This document shows, one piece after another, positions 39,062 to 47,745 of a DNA stretch of 64,000 nt. Every line of letters begins with the position of its first letter. Position 1 is the stretch's first letter. Below the pieces are notes generated by a model that saw only the letters and a list, made by a program, of their open reading frames with translations, was not told the origin of the DNA and did not search any database. The DNA is from Eoetvoesiella caeni (GTDB taxonomy: Bacteria > Pseudomonadota > Gammaproteobacteria > Burkholderiales > Burkholderiaceae_B): contig NZ_QNRQ01000001.1 in the NCBI RefSeq assembly GCF_003315175.1, positions 620,001 to 684,000 on the forward strand, given 5' to 3'. Position numbers and translations under genes: made by a program.

Positions 39062-39771
39062 CGAAACTGGCTCTGGAAGTCGCCAATTTACAGGCCTGGT
39101 ACGGCGAATCCCATGTCTTGCACGGCGTGAACTTCAACGTTGCCCAGGGTGAAGTCGTCACGCTATTGGGACGCAACGGATCCGGCCGCACGACGACGCT
39201 GCGCGCGCTGCTTGGCCTTACCGACACGCGCACCGGTTCGGTCCGCGTTCAAGGCACCGAAGCCATCGCCCTGCCCACCTACAAAATCGCCAATCTGGGT
39301 ATCGGCTACTGCCCCGAAGAGCGCGGCATATTCTCGGGCCTGAGCTGCGAAGAAAACCTATTGCTTCCGCCCGCCATGAACGGCGCCCCGGGCAGCGGCA
39401 TGTCGTTGGCCGAAATCTACGACATGTTCCCCAATCTTGAAGAGCGCCGCAATTCGCCCGGAACACGCCTCTCGGGGGGAGAGCAGCAAATGCTGGCGGT
39501 GGCGCGCATCTTGCGCACCGGCGCCAACCTTTTGCTGCTGGACGAGATTTCCGAAGGGCTTGCACCCGTTATCGTGCAAGCCCTGTCCCGCATGATCAGC
39601 ACGCTCAAAGAAAAAGGCTACACCATCGTCATGGTCGAGCAGAACTTTCATTTTGCCGCCCCGCTGGCCAACCGCTTTTATATTATGGAACACGGGGTAA
39701 TAATCGAACAGTTCGAATCAGCCGAACTGCCGGCCAAGCAAGAGTTGCTGAATACGCTTTTAGGGGTTTAA
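39058..39771 (+). CDS. LivF-like ABC ATPase
   Basis: Second ATPase of cluster 1, 237 residues, starting with GTG that overlaps the livG stop (GTGA). Walker B is normal (LLLLDEISEG) and the signature is LSGGEQQ, but Walker A reads GRNGSGRTTT with Arg in place of Lys, the same change as in the upstream duplicate. It ends 50 bp before the binding-protein gene. Confidence 0.9.
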   Translation: MTKLALEVANLQAWYGESHVLHGVNFNVAQGEVVTLLGRNGSGRTTTLRALLGLTDTRTGSVRVQGTEAIALPTYKIANLGIGYCPEERGIFSGLSCEENLLLPPAMNGAPGSGMSLAEIYDMFPNLEERRNSPGTRLSGGEQQMLAVARILRTGANLLLLDEISEGLAPVIVQALSRMISTLKEKGYTIVMVEQNFHFAAPLANRFYIMEHGVIIEQFESAELPAKQELLNTLLGV

Positions 39772-39820
39772 CAACAATTCCGACGCCGGAGCATTTTCGG
39801 CGCCCAACCAGGAGAAGCTT

Positions 39821-41134
39821 ATGAAAATGCACACGGCAATACCGACCTCCACGGCGGCAGCACCGACCCCCACGCTTCAACGCTGCGCGTCTCGCTGCCC
39901 CCCAAGGGGGCGCGTGCTGCCTTGGGGCGGCCCGGCGGCAGCACTGGCCATAACCATCGCAAGCCTTGGGGCATTCCCCGTGGCGCATGCGGCCGGTATC
40001 TCCAACGACGTCATACGCATCGGCTTTATCACCGATATGTCGGGGCTGTACTCCGATATCGACGGCCCGGCCGGCGCCGAGGCTATCCGCATGGCCATTG
40101 CCGACGCAGGCGGCGAAATCAACGGCAAGAAAATCGAACTGCTTGTCGCCGACCACCAGAACAAAGCCGATATTGCTTCTGCGCGCGCCCGCGAATGGTT
40201 CGACCAGCAACACCTTGACCTGCTTATTGGCGGAACCAGTTCGGGCACGGCGCTGGCAATGGCCGGCGTCGCCGCCGAAAAGAAAAAACCTTTCTTCGTC
40301 ATCGGCGCCGGCGCGTCCGAACTTACCAACAAGCAGTGCACACCCTACACCGTGCACTACGCCTACGACACCATTGCCCTGGCCCGGGGCACCGGCTCGG
40401 CCGTGGTCAAGAACGGCGGGAAATCCTGGTTCTTCCTTACCGCCGACTATGCCTTCGGCCATGCCCTCGAACGCGACACCTCGGCCGTCGTCAAGAAGTC
40501 CGGCGGCACGGTGGTCGGCAGCGTGCGGGCGCCGCTCAGCACCTCCGACTTCTCGTCCTTCATGCTGCAGGCGCAAGCCTCGAAAGCCCAGATACTGGGG
40601 CTGGCCAATGCGGGCGGCGACTTCATCAATTCGGTCAAGGCCGCCAAAGAATTCGGCGTCACCAAAACCATGAACCTGGCCGGCCTTCTGGTATTCATCA
40701 ACGACGTCCACGCCCTGGGCCTGGAAGCCACCCAAGGCATGTATCTGACCGCGGGCTGGTACTGGGACCAGAACGATGCCTCGCGCAAATGGGGCGAACG
40801 CTTCTTCGAAAAGCAAAAGCGCATGCCTTCGTTTTTACAGGCCGGCGATTACTCCGCCGCCAGGTTCTATCTAGAGGGCGTCAAAGCCACCGGCACGGAC
40901 GACGGCGACACGCTGATGAAGTGGTTCAAGTCGAACAAGGTCAACGACTTTTTCGCCACCAACGGAGTCGTCCGAGAAGACGGCCGCATGGTCCACGACA
41001 TGTACCTGATGCAAGTCAAGAAGCCGGCCGAATCCAAAAAGCCCTGGGACTATTACAAGGTCATCGCAACGCTGCCCGGCGACGAAGTCTATGCATCCCT
41101 GGCTGAATCGTCCTGCCCGCTAGTCAAGAAGTAA
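39821..41134 (+). CDS. Branched-chain type solute-binding protein with inserted repeat
   Basis: Periplasmic binding protein (Peripla_BP_6 type), 437 residues, that would deliver substrate to LivH/LivM. The mature part starts near GISNDVIRIGFITDMSG. The signal sequence is abnormal: residues 11-38 come from an 81-bp GC-rich repeat (39853-39933), adding an Arg/Pro/Cys-rich stretch (LQRCASRCPPRGR). Removing 81 bp leaves a normal leader, TAALAITIASLGAFPVAHA. An AGGAG site precedes the ATG. An in-frame GTG at 39914 after AAGGGGG could serve as a second start. Substrate unknown. Confidence 0.9.
   Translation: MKMHTAIPTSTAAAPTPTLQRCASRCPPRGRVLPWGGPAAALAITIASLGAFPVAHAAGISNDVIRIGFITDMSGLYSDIDGPAGAEAIRMAIADAGGEINGKKIELLVADHQNKADIASARAREWFDQQHLDLLIGGTSSGTALAMAGVAAEKKKPFFVIGAGASELTNKQCTPYTVHYAYDTIALARGTGSAVVKNGGKSWFFLTADYAFGHALERDTSAVVKKSGGTVVGSVRAPLSTSDFSSFMLQAQASKAQILGLANAGGDFINSVKAAKEFGVTKTMNLAGLLVFINDVHALGLEATQGMYLTAGWYWDQNDASRKWGERFFEKQKRMPSFLQAGDYSAARFYLEGVKATGTDDGDTLMKWFKSNKVNDFFATNGVVREDGRMVHDMYLMQVKKPAESKKPWDYYKVIATLPGDEVYASLAESSCPLVKK
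39853..39944. repeat. 81-bp palindromic repeat inside a coding sequence
   Basis: The same unit as at 25694-25917, here flanked by an 11-bp direct repeat GGCGGCAGCAC (39853-39863 and 39934-39944) at a spacing of exactly 81. The internal GTGCTGC (39914-39920) is the reverse complement of the GCAGCAC in both flanks. The insertion preserves the reading frame. Confidence 0.9.
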
Positions 41135-41149
41135 GCAACCGACCACCCC

Positions 41150-41176
41150 GCCGCGCGCGCACAGCGGGCGCGCGGC
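41150..41176 (+). repeat. Hairpin between binding-protein gene and livH
   Basis: GCCGCGCGC and GCGCGCGGC pair perfectly (9 bp) around a 9-base loop, without a U-tract. Stem-loops at this place usually protect the mRNA of the abundant binding protein. Confidence 0.65.
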
Positions 41177-41218
41177 AAGCGTCTTCACGTCAGGCCTTTT
41201 CGCTAAAGCATCAAACTC

Positions 41219-42106
41219 ATGACAGAACTTTTTGGCCTTCCCCTGCCTGCGCTATTTGGGCAATTGCTGCTAGGACTGGTTAACGGCTCGTTCTATGCCG
41301 TCTTGTCGCTGGGCCTGGCCATTATCTTCGGCCTGCTGAACGTCATTAACTTTGCCCACGGCACCTTGTACATGCTGGGCGCCTTCATTGCCTGGATGGG
41401 CCTGCAATACCTGGGACTGAACTACTGGGCCATGCTTGTCATCGCGCCAATTGCAGTGGGCTTGATAGGCATTGTCATCGAACGCCTGCTTTTACGCAGG
41501 TTATACAAGCTAGACCCTCTTTACGGACTGCTGCTGACCTTTGGCCTGGCGATGCTCATCGAAGGCCTGTTCCGCAGCTTCTATGGCGTCTCGGGCCAAC
41601 AATACTCGACCCCCGCGCTGCTTCAGGGCAGCGTCAACCTGGGCTTTATGTATTTGCCGATATACCGCGCCTGGGTCGTCGTGGCATCCATCGCCGCCTG
41701 TCTCATTACCTGGTTCCTGGTTGAAAAAACCCGGCTGGGTTCCGTGCTGCGTGCCGGCACCGAGAACGCCAAGCTGGTCGAAGCCTTCGGCATCAACGTG
41801 CCCAAGGTCATTACCCTGACCTACGGCTTTGGCGTGGGCTTGGCGGGCTTTGCCGGCGTCCTGGCCGCACCTGTGGCGCAAATTACTCCGCTGATGGGCA
41901 CCAACCTGATCATCGTGGTCTTTGCCGTCGTCGTCATCGGCGGCATGGGCTCGATCCTGGGCTCCATTGTCACCGGCCTTGGCCTGGGCATTATCGAAGG
42001 CTTTACCAAAGTATTCTGGCCCGAGGCATCCAACACAGTGGTCTTTATCATTATGGTGATCGTGCTGCTGTTGCGCCCCGCAGGCCTGTTCGGGAAAGAA
42101 AAATGA
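41219..42106 (+). CDS. LivH-like permease
   Basis: Inner-membrane permease subunit, 295 residues, with about eight hydrophobic segments. Typical LivH sequences are GLVNGSFYAVLSLGLAIIFG near the N-terminus, the ENAKLVEAFGINV cytoplasmic loop that contacts the ATPase, and GGMGSILGSIVTGLGLG. It lies 84 bp after the binding-protein gene and overlaps the next gene by ATGA. Confidence 0.93.
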   Translation: MTELFGLPLPALFGQLLLGLVNGSFYAVLSLGLAIIFGLLNVINFAHGTLYMLGAFIAWMGLQYLGLNYWAMLVIAPIAVGLIGIVIERLLLRRLYKLDPLYGLLLTFGLAMLIEGLFRSFYGVSGQQYSTPALLQGSVNLGFMYLPIYRAWVVVASIAACLITWFLVEKTRLGSVLRAGTENAKLVEAFGINVPKVITLTYGFGVGLAGFAGVLAAPVAQITPLMGTNLIIVVFAVVVIGGMGSILGSIVTGLGLGIIEGFTKVFWPEASNTVVFIIMVIVLLLRPAGLFGKEK

Positions 42107-43077
42107 AACGGCAACTTATCGCTTATCTGGCCGCCATACTTATTGTCGTCTTGCTTCCCGCGTTGGGAGCTTATCCCATCTTCATCATGAAGGTCATGTG
42201 TTATGCGCTATTTGCCTGCGCCTTCAATCTGCTGCTGGGCTATACAGGCCTGCTTTCGTTCGGGCATGCCGCGTTTTTCGGCGGGGCCGCCTACGCCGCC
42301 GGCCACGCCCTGACCGCCTGGGGCCTTTCGACCTTCGCCGGCCTGCTGTTCGGCACCGTAATCGCGGCTGTGCTCGGCCTTGTCATCGGCGGGCTGGCTA
42401 TCCGACGCAGCGGCATTTATTTCGCCATGATCACGCTGGCCATGGCCCAGATGCTGTTTTTCTTTTTCCTTCAAGCGCCTTTTACACATGGCGAAGACGG
42501 CTTGCAGGGCATCCCGCGTGGCACGATACTCGGCCTGAATCTGTCCGACGACCTGAATCTTTACTATGTGGTCGCGATCATCTTCTTTGCCGGCTATGGG
42601 CTGATCTGGCGCACGATCAACTCGCCTTTCGGGCAAGTGCTCAAGGCTATCCGCGACAACGAACCACGAGCCGTTTCGTTGGGCTATAACGTCGACCACT
42701 TCAAGCTGCTGGTATTCGTGTTGTCGGCCGCGCTGGCGGGGCTGGCCGGAGCGACCAAGGCGCTGGTCTTTGTTTCGGCCACACTCAGCGACGTAACCTG
42801 GCAGATGTCCGGCATGGTCATCCTCATGACGCTCATCGGTGGCCTGGGGACGTTTACCGGGCCCGTGCTTGGCGCCTTTATTGTGGTGCTGCTGGAAAAT
42901 AAAGTGGGCGAGTTCGCCCGCTATCTTAGCCAGACTACCGGCGTGCCTTGGTTCCAGACCCTGGGCGAGTCGGTCACCATTATTATCGGACTGATTTTCG
43001 TTCTTTGCGTCATTGCCTTTCGGCGCGGCATCGTCGGCGAACTCATTTATCGCACAAGGCGGAAAAAAGCCTTATAA
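42103..43077 (+). CDS. LivM-like permease
   Basis: Second permease of cluster 1, 324 residues. It has LLLGYTGLLSFGHAAFFGGAAY, the loop IRDNEPRAVSLGYNVDHFKL and GGLGTFTGPVLGAF, as in LivM proteins. It ends the plus-strand cluster and faces the minus-strand cluster 2 across 118 bp. Confidence 0.93.
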   Translation: MKRQLIAYLAAILIVVLLPALGAYPIFIMKVMCYALFACAFNLLLGYTGLLSFGHAAFFGGAAYAAGHALTAWGLSTFAGLLFGTVIAAVLGLVIGGLAIRRSGIYFAMITLAMAQMLFFFFLQAPFTHGEDGLQGIPRGTILGLNLSDDLNLYYVVAIIFFAGYGLIWRTINSPFGQVLKAIRDNEPRAVSLGYNVDHFKLLVFVLSAALAGLAGATKALVFVSATLSDVTWQMSGMVILMTLIGGLGTFTGPVLGAFIVVLLENKVGEFARYLSQTTGVPWFQTLGESVTIIIGLIFVLCVIAFRRGIVGELIYRTRRKKAL

Positions 43078-43115
43078 GAACGCCTGTCATAAACCGGGGC
43101 CTTCAATAGCCTGGC

Positions 43116-43142
43116 AAAAAAAACGCGCCCATAAAGGGCGCG
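43116..43142 (-). terminator. Terminator of liv cluster 2
   Basis: On the minus strand CGCGCCC pairs with GGGCGCG around a 5-base loop and is followed by eight T. It lies about 54 bp after the livF-like stop. Readthrough from the plus-strand cluster would meet the same stem without a good U-tract. Confidence 0.88.
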
Positions 43143-43195
43143 CGAGCTTCTTGTTCCATTTGCCCATATCCGAGGTGGAATAGGCGGCGGGCTGG

Positions 43196-43960
43196 TCACT
43201 CTTTGGCTTTATTTCCCAGGCCAAGGTAGCTTTCAATAACCCGCGGATTGCCGCTAAGGTCCTTGGCCGGGCCTTCAAGCACGACTTCACCGGTTTCGAG
43301 CACATAACCGTAATCTGCCACTTGCAAGGCGGCGCGGGCGTTCTGTTCGACCAGCAAAATAGAAACGCCCGTACTGCGCAAGCGCGCAATAATATGGAAA
43401 ATTTCACGCACGATGCGCGGAGCCAGGCCCAGACTGGGTTCGTCCAGCATCAGCAGTTGGGGCTGAGCCATAAGCGCGCGCCCAACGGCAAGCATTTGAC
43501 GCTCGCCGCCCGACAAGGTACCGGCTTCTTGCGCACGGCGTTCGCGCAAACGCGGGAACAAGTCGTAGACTTCATCCATTTTGTCTTTCCAGCCGGCCTT
43601 GCGCTGGTTGTACAAACGAAAGCCGCCCAGCAGAAGATTGTCTTCGACCGACATGCTGCCGAACAGCTCGCGCAGTTCGGGCACCAGCGACATGCCCCCG
43701 GCAACGCGGCGTTCGACCTGCCAGCCGCTGACGTCGGAGCCCAGGTAATGCACCGCCCCAGTGGCATGGCCCGCCAGCGGCAAGGAGCCCATGATGGAGT
43801 TGAGCAAGGTCGACTTGCCCGCGCCGTTGCCGCCGATAACGGTAACGATGCTGCCCGGCGACACGGTTATTTTCGCGCCCACCAGGGCGTGAACCTTGCC
43901 ATATTGAGTCGACAGGTTGCTGACCTCGAGAAGAGGTTGTTGATTCACGGGCGTTGTCAT
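43196..43960 (-). CDS. LivF-like ABC ATPase of cluster 2
   Basis: The 254-residue protein has an intact Walker A (GGNGAGKST), signature LSGGERQ, Walker B LLMLDEPSLGLAP and the VEQNA loop typical of LivF. It differs clearly from the two plus-strand LivF proteins. Its ATG overlaps the upstream stop (ATGA). Last gene of the minus-strand cluster. Confidence 0.93.
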   Translation of the reverse strand: MTTPVNQQPLLEVSNLSTQYGKVHALVGAKITVSPGSIVTVIGGNGAGKSTLLNSIMGSLPLAGHATGAVHYLGSDVSGWQVERRVAGGMSLVPELRELFGSMSVEDNLLLGGFRLYNQRKAGWKDKMDEVYDLFPRLRERRAQEAGTLSGGERQMLAVGRALMAQPQLLMLDEPSLGLAPRIVREIFHIIARLRSTGVSILLVEQNARAALQVADYGYVLETGEVVLEGPAKDLSGNPRVIESYLGLGNKAKE

Positions 43961-45774
43961 GCTGCACCTCCTGCTACCACTGGCGCTCCCGCCTGTTTAT
44001 CATCGTCAAACTCCATATCGTCGTCGATACCGCCCAGATAGGCCTCCAGGACCTTGGGATTCTTCTGGACTTCGTCGGGTTTGCCTTCAGCCAGCTTGGT
44101 GCCGAAGTCCATGACGACCAGGTGGTCGGTAAGGTTCATGACGAAATCCATATCGTGCTCGACCAGCAGAATGCTCATGCCTTCGTCGCTTAACTGCCGA
44201 AGCACTTGGGCAAGCTGCTGCTTTTCTTTGTAGCGCAAACCTGCCGCGGGTTCGTCAAGCAAGAGCAGAACGGGATCGGCAGCCAGGGCGCGGGCGATTT
44301 CAATAATACGCTGCTGGCCCAGGGCGAGGTTGCCGGCCTGTTCGTACAGATACTCGCCCAGACCGACGCGCTGCAACTGCTTGGCGGCTTCATGCAGAAG
44401 CTCGGCCTCGTCTTTGCGTTCCAGGTGCAGGGCGGCCGCGGCCACGCCAACGTGGCGGCGCAAGTGGGCGCCCAGTGCCACGTTTTCGATGACTGTCATG
44501 GTAGGCAGCAATTGCACATGCTGGAAGGTACGGCCCACGCCCAGCTTGGCGATGTCGCGCGGCAGCAGTTTGTCCAGGCGCTTGCCCAAGAAGCTGATCG
44601 TCCCGCTGGTGGTCGGCAGGACTCCGCTGATAAGGTTGAAAGTGGTCGACTTGCCCGCGCCGTTGGGGCCGATAAGCCCCATGATTTCGCCGGCACGCAG
44701 CGTGAAGCTGATGTCGTTGACAGCCACCAGCCCGCCGAATTCTTTACGGGCCGCATCCAGCTCAAGCACCAGCGAGCCTTTTTCCGGACGCGGGCGCAAA
44801 GGCAAGGCCTCGGCGACAGGAGGAGCCGCCTGGTTGCGCTGCGAAGCCTTCTGGCCGGTTATCGCCTTCCAGGCCGAAGCTATTATGGGCCAGACACCGT
44901 CGCGCGCATATTGCAGCACCAGCACCATCAGGACGCCGAAGACGACCAGTTCGAAGTTTGCCGTGGTGTTGATGATTTGCGGCAAAACGTTCTGGATCTG
45001 GTCTTTCAGGATCAGGATAAGGCCGGAACCGACAATCGCGCCCCATACGCTGCTGCCGCCGCCAACCACCGCCATGAACAGGTATTCAATACCGTAGTTC
45101 AGGCCGAAAGGGCTGGGGCTGACCGCACGCTGCATATGGGCGTAGAGCCAGCCGGACAGGCAAGCCAGCAAAGCCGAATAAACGAAAATAATGATCTTGT
45201 ACGACGCCATATTAATGCCGAACGACTCGGCCATGCCGCCGCCGCCCTTGAGCGCGCGAATGGCGCGGCCTGGACGCGAATTGAGCAGATTGCGCGTCGC
45301 CCACATGGACAACAGCACCGCCACCCAGATCAGGTAATAGATGTGCCGGCCTTCGGACAGCGATATACCGAACACGTGTATGGCTTCAATGCCCGCAATA
45401 CCATCGTACTGGCCCAGGAATTCGAGATTCCCGAACAAGTAATACAGCGACAGGCACCAGGCAATGGTACCCAAGGGCAGATAATGGCCCGACAGGCGCA
45501 AAGTAATGGCGCCCAGCACATAGGCAACAATACTGGTCAATATCAGGCCCAGCACCAAAGCCACCCAGGGCGACCAGCCCATGGCGGTGGTCAGGTAGGC
45601 CGTTGTATAAGCGCCAATACCCACGAACGCGGCCTGTCCGAAGGACATCAGGCCGCCCACCCCGGTAAGCAATACCAGGCCCAGCACAACCAGCGCCGCC
45701 AAACCGATGTAATTGAGCTGGGTAATCCAGAATTCAGGCGTCCCGGAAATCATGGGAAGCACGAGCAAGAACAA
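43957..45774 (-). CDS. LivM-LivG fusion protein
   Basis: A single 605-residue frame: a LivM-type permease (about residues 1-310, with GVGGLMSFGQAAFVGIGAY and GGGGMAESFGINMASYKI) is joined by a 35-residue Pro/Arg linker to a complete LivG-type ATPase (Walker A GPNGAGKST, signature LALGQQR, Walker B LLLLDEPAAGL, VEHDMDFV). The start is a TTG at 45774, uncertain; a Met codon seven residues on is another option. It lies 34 bp after the LivH-like gene. Such fusions are known in other proteobacteria. Confidence 0.9.
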   Translation of the reverse strand: MFLLVLPMISGTPEFWITQLNYIGLAALVVLGLVLLTGVGGLMSFGQAAFVGIGAYTTAYLTTAMGWSPWVALVLGLILTSIVAYVLGAITLRLSGHYLPLGTIAWCLSLYYLFGNLEFLGQYDGIAGIEAIHVFGISLSEGRHIYYLIWVAVLLSMWATRNLLNSRPGRAIRALKGGGGMAESFGINMASYKIIIFVYSALLACLSGWLYAHMQRAVSPSPFGLNYGIEYLFMAVVGGGSSVWGAIVGSGLILILKDQIQNVLPQIINTTANFELVVFGVLMVLVLQYARDGVWPIIASAWKAITGQKASQRNQAAPPVAEALPLRPRPEKGSLVLELDAARKEFGGLVAVNDISFTLRAGEIMGLIGPNGAGKSTTFNLISGVLPTTSGTISFLGKRLDKLLPRDIAKLGVGRTFQHVQLLPTMTVIENVALGAHLRRHVGVAAAALHLERKDEAELLHEAAKQLQRVGLGEYLYEQAGNLALGQQRIIEIARALAADPVLLLLDEPAAGLRYKEKQQLAQVLRQLSDEGMSILLVEHDMDFVMNLTDHLVVMDFGTKLAEGKPDEVQKNPKVLEAYLGGIDDDMEFDDDKQAGAPVVAGGAA

Positions 45775-45808
45775 AATAAATATAACGAGAGCAAGTCAAT
45801 TCATGGCT

Positions 45809-46846
45809 TCACTCCTCGTCGGAACTATGCGTAGTGCCGAACGAACGCAACATCAGCACTGGAATGATCAACGTAAACACTATTACCTCTTTATAGGCGC
45901 TAGCCCAGAATGACGAGAAAGCTTCAAGAATGCCCACGAACAAAGCGCCGACCGCGGCCAACGGGTAGCTGGCCATGCCGCCCACAATGGCTGCCACGAA
46001 GCCCTTGAGGCCGATCAGAAAGCCTGTGTCGTAGTAAATGGTGGTAACGGGCGAAATCAGCATGCCTGAAAGTGCGCCGATGGCGGCGGCCAGCGTAAAG
46101 GTCAGGCTGCCCGAAAGATTCGTGCTGATACCCATGAGACGAGCGCCGCGACGGTTTACCGCCGTGGCACGCAAGGCGCGGCCATACAGTGTTTTACCGA
46201 AGAACAGCCACAGGACGATGATCAGCGCGGCGCAGGTGCCAAGCACGAAGAAAGTTTGCGCCGACCAGGTAACCGCACCGAACTGGACTTCGCCTTCCAT
46301 GAAGGGCGGCGTGCGCCAGCCCTCGGCACCGAAGAACACCAGCCCCAGCCCTGTCAGGACGAAGTGCACGGCCACCGAGACGATCAGCAGCACCATGATG
46401 CTGGCTTCGGCAATGGGCTGATAGACCAGGCGGTAGACCATGGGCCCCAGCGGTATCACCAAGACCAGCGAGAACAAAACGTTGAGCCATAGCGGCGTGG
46501 TGGTACTGACCACCATGGGCGCGACGAAGTACAGCGCAAGGGGCAGCACCAGCGTCCATGCAACGGTCTTGGGCATTTTGGACCATTCTTTATGGCGCAA
46601 AGCCGAAATCAATTCGGCCAGGAACACCACAATGCCCACAATGACCAGTAAATACACGGTTCCTGGAATTTTTCCGTTCACCATGAAAGCCAGGGTCAGT
46701 GCGCCGTAAGAGACGAACTCACCCTGTGGTATGAATACGACACGGGTAACCAGAAATACCATTACCAGCGCCAGACCCAATAGTGCATAAACGGCGCCGT
46801 TTAAAATACCGTCTTGCAGCAATATGAATATGATTGTCGAATCCAT
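45809..46846 (-). CDS. LivH-like permease of cluster 2
   Basis: The 345-residue membrane protein starts DGILNGAVYALLGLALVMVF and has the LivH-type loop NRRGARLMGISTNL and GGMASYPLAAVGALFVG. It is somewhat longer than the plus-strand LivH because of an extra segment near residues 75-110. First gene of cluster 2, which has no binding-protein gene in this window. Confidence 0.92.
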   Translation of the reverse strand: MDSTIIFILLQDGILNGAVYALLGLALVMVFLVTRVVFIPQGEFVSYGALTLAFMVNGKIPGTVYLLVIVGIVVFLAELISALRHKEWSKMPKTVAWTLVLPLALYFVAPMVVSTTTPLWLNVLFSLVLVIPLGPMVYRLVYQPIAEASIMVLLIVSVAVHFVLTGLGLVFFGAEGWRTPPFMEGEVQFGAVTWSAQTFFVLGTCAALIIVLWLFFGKTLYGRALRATAVNRRGARLMGISTNLSGSLTFTLAAAIGALSGMLISPVTTIYYDTGFLIGLKGFVAAIVGGMASYPLAAVGALFVGILEAFSSFWASAYKEVIVFTLIIPVLMLRSFGTTHSSDEE

Positions 46847-47349
46847 CTACACAACACCATGAATATATGAGATCGGGAAAACCCCGCTGTCTCACTGCAG
46901 CCGACACGCGACACCGGCTGATGGCCAGCGCCTGCATCAATAAAAAAGGGAAAACTGGCAAGCAACCATACAAGTACTGGCTATGATACGGCTCGCACAG
47001 CGATAACGATGCGTCGATAGCGGCGGGAGGGATTTCCTTCTACTGCGTGGGTGACTCAAGTTACCTGATAGCAACATATGATTATCGACAAATAAGGATA
47101 CAAAGTCTTTTAGGGGATTCCCTGCATAGACGGATAAAAAAGTCGAGAATCGATGTTGGCGGGGAACCTGCAAAGGAATTGGCGGTCGATGTAACATAGC
47201 CAATGGGAACCGGACAAACGGATATCGGCATGCCGGCATTTTGCCGGGCGGCTCGATCCGCTTTTTTACCAGGCGCGTATAAACGCCTCAACACATAATA
47301 TAGTCACGGATCTAGAATTGAATTCATGATTCTTGCGAAGGTATCAGAA
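46847..47349. other. Divergent gap between liv cluster 2 and msrB
   Basis: About 500 bp with no convincing gene. It should hold both divergent promoters. Visible items are a palindrome ATGCCGGCAT (47230-47239), an AGGCG/CGCCT hairpin (47271-47288) and a TATAGT (47299-47304) that could be an msrB -10. None is strong. Confidence 0.45.
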
Positions 47350-47745
47350 ATGGAAAAAGTCCATAAAACCGAGGCCGAGTGGCAAGCGCAGCTTAGCCCC
47401 GAAGAATACTACGTCGCCCGGACAAAGGGCACCGAGCGCCCATTTACCGGACGGTATTGGGACACCACGACGCACGGTATATATCGCTGCGTAGGCTGCG
47501 GCACGCCGCTGTTCAAGTCCGACACGAAATTCGACGCGGGTTGCGGCTGGCCCAGCTACTTCGAACCCATCGACCCCGCCAATGTGCGCGAAGAGCGCGA
47601 CACGACCCATGGCATGGTGCGCACCGAGGTCATGTGCAACGTATGCGACTCCCACCTGGGCCATGTTTTTCCCGACGGCCCGCCGCCTACGGGCCTGCGC
47701 TATTGCATCAACTCTCTATCGCTCAAGTTCGAGCCCTCTGAATGA
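47350..47745 (+). CDS. msrB: Methionine-R-sulfoxide reductase B
   Basis: Reduces the R form of methionine sulfoxide, usually with thioredoxin. The 131-residue protein starts at [11 protein letters not shown], where GAAGG lies 8 bases upstream; a start eight codons earlier is possible. It has two Cys pairs for zinc (CVGC and CNVC), the [10 protein letters not shown] motif and the catalytic Cys in [11 protein letters not shown]. It overlaps yciB by ATGA. Confidence 0.95.
   Translation: MEKVHKTEAEWQAQLSPEEYYVARTKGTERPFTGRYWDTTTHGIYRCVGCGTPLFKSDTKFDAGCGWPSYFEPIDPANVREERDTTHGMVRTEVMCNVCDSHLGHVFPDGPPPTGLRYCINSLSLKFEPSE

Noticed and set aside
46937-47239. 100-residue minus-strand frame in the msrB upstream gap
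   Set aside because: Composition is unlike neighbouring genes, and no ribosome site or motif is seen.
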